Both the position numbers and the translations under genes were made by a program. Below, one piece after another: positions 14,401 to 26,400 of a stretch of DNA of 64,000 bases. The notes beneath the pieces are model-generated. The model made no database searches. It was not told the origin of the DNA and saw only the letters and a list, made by a program, of their open reading frames with translations. How positions within the stretch are numbered: the first letter of the stretch is position 1; each line of letters opens with the position of its first letter. Source of the stretch: Amblyornis subalaris (taxonomy: Eukaryota > Chordata > Aves > Passeriformes > Ptilonorhynchidae); the NCBI GenBank assembly GCA_018881555.1, contig JACAXG010000051.1, positions 4,575,546 to 4,639,545 on the forward strand, read 5' to 3'.

Positions 14401-17400
14401 CCTGCCCCTTAACACCAAACAAAGCTGGATGGGAACGCTTAGGACATTTATCCAGAAGAGCGAAAACTAGGTTCTCATTCTCTCTGCCCAAAATTACTTC
14501 TGCTTTTCATTTAATGACAGTGTAGTAAAACACTATCAAAAAATTCAGCGTAAGACTTTCTCCTCCTCCTTTTCCCTTCTAAATAGCTCTTCCAAAATTC
14601 AGTACCTGAGATGTCCTTCAGCTGTGCCACAGTGCCCATATGATTATTTGCATCTTATTCTAATGACCACAAATAAATACTACCTAACAGTGTGGTCCTC
14701 CCCAAGCAGGACCACGATGTTCTGTCATTCGTGATCTGAACAACTCATCTTCAGGAGTGAGAGAGAGAGGAGAACCCCGAGGGAAGTTGCTATTCTACAG
14801 AGAGGCTGCCACGTGCTGGAAAAAGTTCCACTGGAAATGTACCAAGATCCAAACTTGTTGTAATGAAAGGGAATGAATAAATGGTAGGAAAAAATTCCAT
14901 CCATTGGTTACAACTGTGAAGCAACAGCAGAAAGCAACATCCGTGTCTAAAGCTAATCTAAATCACTGTTGAAGACTAATCAAATTTGATGTCTCCCAAA
15001 ACAAACTTGCAGCTGGAAAGCGCCAACAAAATATTAACATACATAAGTAGTGACAAAAAGTTGAACACATTTGAAAGGATATACTATAATAATTTGCCTG
15101 CTCTAAAATGGCACCATGTTATATCAAGTATGTCTGGCATTCACTGTTGTTCTCATGGTGAATGTCTGTTTTCCAGTTGCTAGTATACTATGCTTTGTTT
15201 TAATCCTATTGAGCAAGTCAAGATTATGATATTTAAGCTTGCTGGACTAAAACAAACAAATCGAATTTTGCTAAGAAAGACTATTTAGACTAAGAGTTGC
15301 ATATTACAAAATTGAAAATGCAATTCACTTTTCCTTCAGAATTTTTTTCCCAGTCACAGTTTCCTAACACAATTTCTCAGACAAAGTATGCTAGTGCTCC
15401 TCACAGTCACTAAAATGTTCCTTTTAACCCGCTCTGTTTACTACTGAAGACAGAAGCCAAGAGCTGATGATGTCCCAGGTGAGTATGGGTTTTTCCTGAA
15501 ATGGCACAGGCTCTTCTGAGGAACTGAGATTTATAGAACTGAAAACAAAATGCATTTCAAGAAACACACTGTATCTGTGTGGAATTCACATTTCATTCAC
15601 ACGGGAAATGTCATAGTATGAGAAATAAAGTTCTCAAGTAAAGTTGTGTTTATCAGAAGTTTGTTTTCCATGCAATAAATTTCAATCAGTGTTGCTAGAT
15701 TTAAAAAGACATGTCAACGTTATCTTTTAAAAATTACCAGGATTGCACTGCCACTTTATTCTGATGAGAATGAAAAAAATTCTCAACCAGCACTGACAAA
15801 AATATGACATGTTCATATGAAATAAGATATGCTTTTCATGTGTGCATAACTCATTTTAGCACTGCAAAAGAGAAATAATGCTAAAAAATGTCAAATGCAT
15901 AACTACGCCTAATTCAAGTCTTGTTATATTCCTGACATTCCAGTTGTTGGACTTCTGCATAACAAATGGTGAAATGATCTTGATCTCTTAGAACAGAAAT
16001 TGTTTTTCTCCCACTTTGTGTCTGGAGAGCCTAAAAGAATGACAACTATGTTCCACACTTTAATTTATAAAGTGCTCTTAATCTACATAATTTATATTAT
16101 ATGGAATACATGTGACTGCCACAATAGCATGGAATGCTATGTTGATATATCATGGATATATCATTTATCTGCTCTGTAATGGGTAACAACTGGTTGGCTG
16201 CACTTCATACTGTATTACTGCCTTATTTTTACCCAAGGTTGAGACAGTAATTACCCCAGCCCTAACAGTAAGCCTGGCTGAAAGGTATGCCTGGACCGCT
16301 GCCGTGTAGGCTCCAAAAGGCTGGATGTGGAGTCGCCACCCCAAACCATCTGATTCCCGCCTGACACCAGACACAAAAAACAGACAACAGGGAAATTCAG
16401 TTTGTTGGTTCCCTTTTCATAATTATATCATGCTTCATGCAAACTGGAAGGTTCAATAGGTGAAGAGGTCTTATAAGGAATTTGAACATTTGCCATCTTA
16501 TCATTAGGTAATGACATTTTAATAGTTTAATTAACCATTAGGCAGTGAGAAGTTCAGCATGAGAATGGTTGAAACCACCTAATAATTAAGTCATGAAACA
16601 AGATATGCTGCAGGGAAGGAGAAACAATCCTATTTGTTTTGAAGGGGGTCTTAGAAAGGGTTGGGTGATGGAACAAGAGGGAGGCTGCTCAGTCTTCAAA
16701 AAGTACTGTAAAAGGGTCAGAAGGCATTTAAATAAAAAAAGAACTTTAGACCATAAAAAGAACTTTTGACATATAAACCACCCATTTTATGTACAAAATG
16801 TACATAAAATAAAACCATCCTAAGACCTTACAGGACAATACAAGTGTTGAGTTAATATACAGCGTTAACAGTTTTGTTTCTCACCTATGCAAAAGAATTT
16901 TAAACAGGGTGAAAATGTAAAAATAGACAATTCCAGAACTTCTAATCAGCCAGCACCTGGAAGCAGTTCATGTGACTCAAGGAGTTACACCTGCTAATGA
17001 AGTGACATGGAAACAGCTGCACTACAAACTATTTTTAGCAGCAGAAAGAACAAGTCCCAGTGACATTGGGCGAGCTTAGGAGCATAGAGTTAGATAAAAA
17101 GTTCCTGCAGGTCCCTCAGTCAACACTGATCCCTAGCCCAAAAGTCTGGACAGCTCTGTGGAACTACTGTGGCTTTTTTTTCCCCACTTTGTATCAGCAG
17201 TGCAAAAGACACAAAAGTGCCACTTTTAACCAACCAGCAACGGACAGTCAGGCACAGGTAAGGCTGAGTAACACATCAACAACAAATGGAAAGAAAGATG
17301 ATGTTTGGCACTCCAATAACAGTGCGGGCAAATTAATTACTTAAAATATATTATCAGTCCACCACCAAGCATAATAAACAGCAAAACCTGAAGCTCCCTG

Positions 17401-20400
17401 TCCCTGAGTTTTCCCCTGCAGAAACCTCAGAACTAGTTTTCTAGTTAGATTATTNAAGGAATGTAAAACTAATCTATCTGATTTTCTTAAGGTCCTGTAG
17501 GTAGTTTAAAATACTACAGCAAGTGAAGCCCACTTGCATAAAATGCTGTTAAATGTTTGTAAGATTACTGGCTATGTGCAGCAATTTGAAAAATTTTGAG
17601 TAAAATACTACTGCTATACATTTTCCCTTTAAAATACATGCATTTCAGCAGTTAGATGTACATATGTAGCATAGCAGAGGGAGAGAGAGAGCATTTAGGA
17701 CGATGCCAAATCTCAGTGCTGGAAGAAACGTGAAGATAAGTGGCATCTGCTGCCTATGGCTCCAAGTTCCCTTTCACTGCAAAGAACACACATATTTAGA
17801 ATTGGAATAGGGAAGGTGAGGGCAGGAATGTCACATAATTACTGTAAAGCCTAGTCACTAGAACGATGCCCTACCAAAGTACCGTAGGATGGCTGAAGCA
17901 CTGTGGAGATTATTTTCACAGCATTCCAAAGCACATGAAGTTGGCTCTGTATATGAACAAGTATGTGGCTGTAGCACGTCTAATAGGCATCAACTCACCT
18001 GTCATAGATGGTGCCAGTTTTCTTTGCCCTTTGTGGTCCACAGTGCCTTCATAAGCTACAGTCACATCATACACTGCATCCAGATAGCCCTTCATTGTGT
18101 CAATGGCTACATGAGTTGCCTTTACACGTGGAGTCAGCACGTGCTTTAAGATAGCAAGTCCTAGAGGGGAAAAAAATTAAAAATAATTAGAGTGTTTGCA
18201 AGTAAACTGGACTACATTCACAAAAGGAGCATCGTGCCAAGGAACGTCAGCATCTCCATTCAAAAATCACAAAAGGTTTATTTTGAATCTCAATTCTCAG
18301 TTGAGAGAGTGTGCATGTGTGCTCACTGCACATGCTCTACTGAACACATGTAGAAAATGAAACAGAAGTCCTAAAGGACATTAAAGACAGGAAGGCTGCT
18401 CAATAAGAGAGTCCTTTTTACAACTTCTGCACTAGAAGCAGTGATGGTTTTAATGTGGCTCATAAGTGATGAAACAGCACTTCTCTTTACTGTTTATGTG
18501 TGTCCAACAGGTTAAAAAAAAGAGCAAATTAGCTGAGAAATACTATAAGCACACCTAATGCTCATCCAGCAATTTACTTCCCAAGGACAAACCAATTTAG
18601 TGAACATACTGAATCTCAATCTACTCAGTATCTCAGTGGAAAACTTAGCAGGGATGGGGGAAAATACAGCACCAAGAATCAAAACCAAGTAGGAAATCTT
18701 CTGTGGATCTCTGTGAACAACCTATTACAATTGACTTGGCTACTAACAAACTCATAGTGACAGAAATCAACCTCTGTCTTTAACTTTTCCAGGCCAAACT
18801 ACAAAGATTGGTATGTCAAGGACACAAGAACATCAGGTTTAACATCTGTCATGTTGTTAAGACATCCAATGTCTTTATTGTATTTCATAACCATGTTTGC
18901 TTCAGCTGACCACTTTGAGTACACTACAGAACATATAAGTATTCCAGGCTCAAAAGTGTAATTTTGATTCTACTTCCAGAATTTTAAGATACAATGAGTT
19001 TCAAAATAAAAACAAGCAAACAAATAAAACCAAACCCAAAACCTTTTCTTGACCTGAACACGGCTCTTCCACATTTACTTTAAAGGTCTTCTAGAAAAAA
19101 AAAGCATACTGTGTAAAAATTTCACTGTTTTGCTATATGTACATTCCTCACAGAGAAGTATCAAAATAGAAGAGTGGATTTTCATTTCTAGTCTATATTT
19201 CATTGGCTTACTCTTCAGTCCGTTTTTAAAGAACCACTCATTGGTGCATCCATTGATTCCTGAGAGATGATTAAGAAATTTTTCATAACCAAAGTATTGT
19301 GGTATTGCTTTTGATACCTTTGTGGTTGCAAAATTAATTCAAAGGATTCTATATTATGTCCTGATTTTGTACTAAACTCCCTTGCTGGGCAAAACATACT
19401 TTGATCTAAAATTATGAAAATATCTACTGAACACTGTAAGATAATGCTAATTTCTACACTGATCTGATGTTCTTATGATTTCAAAATTTCAATACAAATC
19501 ATTATCTTGATTTCTTAATATTTTCTAAGAATCTACTTGTCTGAATGCAGAGATAAAAGGCTGTTTACCAGCACTCCTTCTGAAGCCATTGTTCCATGCT
19601 TTACCGGCAATAGTGATAACTGTCTGTGCCAAATGTTATATGGATCATGTAAATATTTTGAAGCATAACATGGTGGCAGTGTTTTCTTAGCTTGTGAACT
19701 GTTACATCAAACAGCTAATTATGTTATGTTTCAAAATGTTGACTCTGTAAATGAAGCACCAAATATTCTCGTGCTGTGTCAGCAATGATATTAGCGTGGC
19801 CATTACATTCAACTCTTGCCGAGCCAAATTCCCAAACATATTCTAAAAACTCTGTCACTCCTTTCCTTCCCAACTCATCTTCTCCTTAACCAAACTATTA
19901 CTGTGAGGAAGAAAAAGGGAAAATTCAGTGATAATTGAATCCTCTAGACAAATTTTTAAGTTAGGTGTCTATGACTATTAACTGCTGAGTTGTTTTAAAT
20001 CCATGGCCAATTCTGGTGATGAAGATGGTCAGTGACAATCTGCGAAGTGCAACTGTAGAAAAAGCCACTCTTACTCCACATGCTGACAGTGAACTTTTGA
20101 TAGTTTGAGTACAAAATGAGTATGCATCTACATAAAATCAATAAAGTCCATAATCCATTATTCAGAAACATTGCAGTGCATGATAAACATGCAGCAGCAC
20201 CAGTTCAGGACCAGTTCACCATCCTTTTAAAGGATCTGTTTTATAAAAACATTACCACACATTCTTGCAATTGCTTATGATCTTTGCTAAAATCAACATA
20301 ACAGAATTTAAATCCAAGTAGTTACAGTATAGTTACCTTGGCAAGCTGCCTGCATCCAATTCACAAAACACACTGTGCTTAAACTGTTTTTAATGTTGTG

Positions 20401-23400
20401 CAATACAAAGTTAGGACCCTCTGTCAAAGTATTTAAGGTCATGAGATTTTATTTTAAATGCCAAAGAAAATGAACTAGATACTACTAATAATGTAATGCT
20501 CTACCTTAAAAAGCCATAGCTTTGCTCTTCTAACTTTTGAATGATAAACAGACATAAAAAAAAGAAAATATGAAGAAATATGGTGAACAATGATACTTTA
20601 AATATTATCCATTTACTACATTATCGTAAGATGCACTATTACTGCAGAATGTCTGCAAGAAAACTGAATGAAATAAACTAATTACTTTGGCAAGTATAAA
20701 GGCCCAAATCATTAACCTCTACAGAACTGAATTTTTCATCTAAACACAAAATAACAAAAAGACACTAAATAAAACATCATTTATCTAACTTCACCAGGGT
20801 GAAGTTACACGTAATAGTAGCTAAGTGCAACTCTATGTAGAAGATTGCCATCCTCTTCCCTTCAACCAGGCCAAAAACTCAGAGCTGTTCCATACAGGCA
20901 GGCTATCTACACTTTCAGAGTTGGACTTCATTAGTCGTATTTCTACCCCGATGTACAGACACCAGATTTTAAAACGAAAACAATAATAAACCTCAGCTCT
21001 AAAATAAGAATACTCTGTGTGTATTACATTAGCATTACCACATTTAATCAACAAAAGTTAAGTGCTCACTGAAAGTGGATGTCAGAATTAGTCTGAGGTC
21101 TCCACCCCTCTCCCCCCACACTCTTTCCCCACTGTGAAACCATGTACTTGAAAGTAACACGACAATTGAAACCAGGGTGAAAATCAATAAACTGATTTCA
21201 AGACCAATTAGATCTTGCCTTTTTTGTGTGAACGTGTGTGCAGTGATGATATTAGACTGAAAGTTCCACTGCAGTTACATGTGGTGTCCCAACCCTTGAG
21301 TTCCCACCAGCTTTCTGGAATGCCTCCACTGATTCGAAGCTTTACACATTGAAACCAGAGTCCATAGTTAGGCTTACAAAATAACATATAGTGAGAGAGC
21401 TCATCCATTTGTATGTTAGTATTCCATCGACTTACATAAACAGGACTCAGCTGATGGCAGTATTAACAACTACATGCACTTGTAAGAAGTGTTTTTCTGT
21501 TACTATGAACTGAAGTACAGGAAATGCAACTAACTCCTCAGGAGGAGTATGCCCAGCCCACAGCAAGACATGGGACACACCACACATTGGTACACTTCCT
21601 TCCATCATGGGTTCTACAGAAATACAATGTAGCTTCTTGTTTTCCTAAACTTAACTTCCTAAGGACAACTTCTAATAATAACACACACCCNTTCTTCATT
21701 CTAATGGTTGGTCTCAATTGCTACTCAAGGTCCATAACCCACTCTTTTTAAAAACTATATTCTTTTTTCCACATCTCACTGTGCACTTTTAGATCAAGCC
21801 TGCTTTCATGGAAGTGTAGAATAAATACCACCAAAAGCTATTTTCTTTAGAGACAGTTCCAAATAACTTTTATGGATAATAAATACATCGGATTGCTTTA
21901 GAATACAATCTAAAACTCATGCCAAGATCTAAAAGGGAAACATTTTTGATTAGCTCTGTTGAAACACCTCTTTTTTACATGACCTGTAAAAGCAATTCTG
22001 AGATAAGCATATCCTGCACAAACATCTTAGCAGAAAGTATGTCAAGTCAAAGTATTGTATTTGTCAAGTCAAACTTAGCATTAAAAAACATTTACATTAG
22101 CAACTTTTCTGCATAAAACCAAAGAAGATAATAAATGAATACCTTAAATGTTTGCTTGATGAAATGACCTTTGTTAGAAATCAAACATTAATACAAAATT
22201 CCATAAATGCCTTTCACCAGGGAAGATTGTTTTGTCTTCATTCAGCAAAAACAAGCCAAGTTAAATTTAAGAAGCTTCTGATCCCTTTGGCTTTGAATTT
22301 TCAGTTAGTAATATTTGGAGTAGGAGGGTTTTGGATTATTCCTATTTATTTTCAAATTTTTAAAATGCCATTTGTTAACATTTCCATAAAATTCACATTT
22401 TACTAAACCTAAGAAATTTTTGGTGTTTGAGGTGTCTTGCACAGGGCCAGGATTGGGACTTGATCCTGATGGGTCCCTTCCAACTCTGCATATTCTATGA
22501 TTCTACGACTGACTACTACAACATGATAGGAAATCTATACATAGATATTTTGGGTACGTAAAGGTGGAATAAATTTTATACCAGAAGCTGGTACAAAAAA
22601 TAATAATCATGTATTTGTGGAGTTAATAAATATTTTTCTCTATAATCCACTATCAGTAAAAAGACCCAGGCTGAAAAGATTTACAGTTTGAATTAAAGAG
22701 ATACAATAAAAATTATTACTTCTATAATTATGACAAGATTAGTTAAATCCCTATGAAAATATGAGTGCCACCTACATATTAAAACTCCCTGGACTCAGCA
22801 ATTCAAGTGTGGAAGAAGTCCTGCAATTTTAAGGTGCCTAAACCCACAGAACAGAGCCTGAAAGGGATCACCAATATCTAAGTCAACCGAATGACTGCAT
22901 CAGATTTCGAAGAGAGGAATCATGTTGGCTGACTACTCACACATAACTGAAAACAAAAGCAAACTCGATTACTGACTGTATACTTCGCTACCAGAAATTG
23001 GTAGGCAAAAGCTCAGGAGACAAGGGGCAAAACACATCCCATCATATGCTTATTTCTTTGAGAGAGCAAAGGAAGAAATATTTAATTTGATTATGGGAAT
23101 GTTGCAAGATGTACCATTAGAAACACAGGAGTTGCCAACCATACTGAAACATGGAGGAAGAGAGAGAGCCCATCCTGGTAGCAATTGCTGGAATCATCTA
23201 ACCCAGGCACCTACTTTCTGCCAGGAGAGGACAACGAGGTGTATCAGGTTCAAATCCACATACATGGCACATATTCCTCTTAGCTTGGAAGCCTCCACCA
23301 GAAAAGAGAAAACTTAACACATCTACATCAGATATTCTGGCAACACGTGGCTTATGTGGCTTGCTGTAGCTGTAAAACCCCAGCAAATATTGTTATTTCG

Positions 23401-26400
23401 ATCAAAAAATTTAAATACTGTATTAATTTTCTTAACTACACAAAATTTAACTTGTTCTATGATTAACTCCTGCATTAATCCTACCACAAAAAACTGAACA
23501 ACTTAGTTTTATAGACATAATTTTTGCTTTTGTTTTTAAATTTCAAGAAGTTCCTTTCCCAATGCAATCAAATAAACATATTCTGAATTCAAAATGCTTC
23601 CTCTTCTATCCCAGGTAAGAATCCGATCTGAGGGGAATCTTCTGCCACTTGTAAAACATAAAAAATGAGTAAACATTCAGTTTTTGGAGGTACTAGCATT
23701 GCCCTTAGATGTCAACATTCTCAGTTCATCACAACAGAATGAGTATTCCTGGAAGTAAGCAACTTTCTGTTGCTTATTCTCACTGAATAAAATTGTGGAC
23801 AAAACTTACAATGGACTCACCCTGTGTGTTTGATTTGCTTGTTTCAGAAAGAAGAAAACCATCTGCTCTTGCTAGAAATCAAGGTTTTGTGTAGAACCCA
23901 AGGCCCATGGCAAAACAAACTGTAATGTGAATTATTATCGGTTCTTAAAAATGTTGCCTCTCTTTCAAGGGTGACCTCAAGCATAAATTTTTTTGCTGTT
24001 TGATATCCTTCCATCCTAGTCACAGACAGCTAAGATTTATTTATATATTCATATCAATGNGGGACGACGTAATAGTTGAAATCAGCAATGTCACAATATT
24101 TTGTTGTANGTCAATCTCAGCTTTTATAAAATTTATTTTAAATTTCTTTTTGTTGAACTGGTACTAGGACCAACTGTAAAGAGCCAGTAACTCTATCCAA
24201 AACTGGTGTTGACTTAAAAAGAACATCAAGATATGAGATGCAGCTCACCAACTGGTCCCACTAAGAGCAAGAAATTAAGTTCAGCCCAAGAGTTACGCCT
24301 AAACCAATGAACCTTCTCTAGAAGAGAATGCAGCTCATTGAGAATAAAAGTAAAATCCCACAAAAACCTTTTTGTATTTCCTCTCTGCAAAACTACTAAA
24401 ACATNTACACACACTAATGTCAAAACCAGTGTGTTGGTTTTGCAGGGCCTGGTTTTTGGTAGTGGGGGGGCCACAGAGGTGGCTTCTGTGAGAAGCTGCT
24501 GGAAGCTTCCACCATGTCCAGCAGAGCCAGTTCCTGATGGCTCTGATGATGGACATGCTGCTCGCCAAGGTTGGGCCAATTAGAGATGATGGTAACGCTT
24601 CTGTGATAACAGATTTAAAAAAGAAATCACAACAAAGTCAGGGGCGTAGCTGTAATCTTCCAGCTAGAGAAGAGTAGGAGTGAGAATATGTGAGAGGAAC
24701 AACAATGGAGGCACCAAGGTCAGGGCAGAAGGAGGGGGAGGAGGTGCTCCAGGCGTGGGAGCCGAGATGTCCCTGCAGCCTGTGGTGAGGACCATGGTGA
24801 GGCAGCTGTGCCCCTGCAGCCCATGGGGGTCCACGGGGGATGCAGAGATCCACTCNCAGCCCGTGGGGGAGGTGCCCAGGCCGGAGCGGATGGATCCCGG
24901 GATGCTGTGGTCCGGCGGCAGTCCCAGCGGAGAGAGAGGCCTTGCTCCTATGCTGGAGCAGCCTGTCCTTGAAGGACTGCACCCCGTGGCAGAGTGACCC
25001 ACGCCGCAGCAGTTTGGGGACGACTGTCTGCCTGTGGGATGGACTCACGCTGCAGCAGTTTTGGGAGTGCTGCTGCTCGTGAGTTTGGACCCACACTGGA
25101 GGAGTTCACGGAGAACTGTCTCCCGTGGGAGGGACCCCACGGTGCCGCAGGGAAACGACTCCTCTCCCTGAGCGGCGGAAAGAAGATCTTGGGTGATGAA
25201 CTGACCAAAACTCCCACACTGTCTCCCTGCACCATCGGTGGGAAGGAGGGAGGGGTTAGGGGGAGACAAGGGTGTCTTTAAGGACTTATTTTTACTTCTC
25301 ATTCTCCTACTCTGATCTTGTTAGTAATAAATTCACCTTGTATCATTAAACTGAGCCTCTTTTGCCCTCGAAGTGGTTTTTTCTCCCAGTCCTTATCTCA
25401 ACTCATTAACCCTTTGTTAAATTTTCTGTCCTCTGTCTAGTTGCAGAGCAGAAGAGAGTGAGTGAGCGGGCTTTTCGTGGGTGCCTGGCGTTTGGCCAGT
25501 GTCAAACCATGACAACCAGTATTTCAGACAGTATCATAAACACTGAATTATGGTTGTGCTCTAGAAATAGCTTTGGTATCTTTGGCGGTAACGCCTGTGG
25601 TTCTAACATGACTTTCAAGTTAAATTCTTCTTAATTAAACCACTTTTTCCAATGTTACACTTGCACTATTTTCTCAACTTAAAATTGGGCAAAAATGTAG
25701 GGGAAAAAAAATCATTTCAAGGCACAAAACAAACAGAAAAAAAACCCCTACGTGTCTGTAAGGCCAACACTGAAGCACTGTACTCTGTAACAAATATACT
25801 AATATTATTAGACTTCATTATAGCCCCACGAAGAATGAAGTGCAATTTTAAACTGTAGGTTACAGTATGTCCTGCTCATTCCTCTGGCTGTCAGAACTAC
25901 TGGGCATTACTACCCTTCCTAAAACTGTAGGAAGTAAGATGTCTCCAGGATCTTTTGGACAAGCATGGGAAGGTGTGTGGCTGATCCAGCTCAGCAGTGT
26001 CCTGTGACAGCGCTCATGGGGAGCACGGCCATCACCCAGCCTGACTGCGATTGTGGTGAGGCCGGTGGCCTGGTGGCCATGCTGCCATGCTGCAGCCCCA
26101 GCACCTGGCCGGTGCCACAGTGACACCGGGGTTGCTGGGGGGAAGCCACAAGCCAGGGCCAGCAGTGCTGCACAGTGGCAGGGTGGGACCCCGGGGAGCT
26201 GTCATCTTGTCCTGCCAGCAGCCACATGGAGCTCCCCATCCTCACAATGGACAATGGACTGGGATGTGCCCTGTACATGCTCGACGCTCACCCTCAGAAC
26301 AGACTGGTTCTGCCCTCAGCATTGGTCTCTGCTTCTCCACACACCTGTATGAGGAATGCTCCAATTCCAGTGAGTATCTATCTACCTCTGTGTGGACATG

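Larger units (their letters stand above)
3871..17998 (-). other. AGPAT5: AGPAT5 intron 6 (14.1 kb)
   Basis: A phase-1 intron. It holds two CR1 fragments on the + strand (about 9390-9690 and 10315-11437), a TA repeat (11446-11497), a short CR1 tail on the minus strand (13363-13440) and a 28-bp tandem duplication (13853-13907). An 11-bp direct repeat GCTACAGATGC x2 sits at 12560-12581. The stretches 3871-9389 and 13908-17998 show only AT-rich unique sequence and short chance ORFs. The segment 12277-12528 is discussed among the findings. Confidence 0.85.

Noticed and set aside
24638..25096. 152-codon and overlapping ORFs on both strands
   Set aside because: They lie within the solo LTR and reflect its G+C-rich repeated modules. 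They resemble no retroviral protein.
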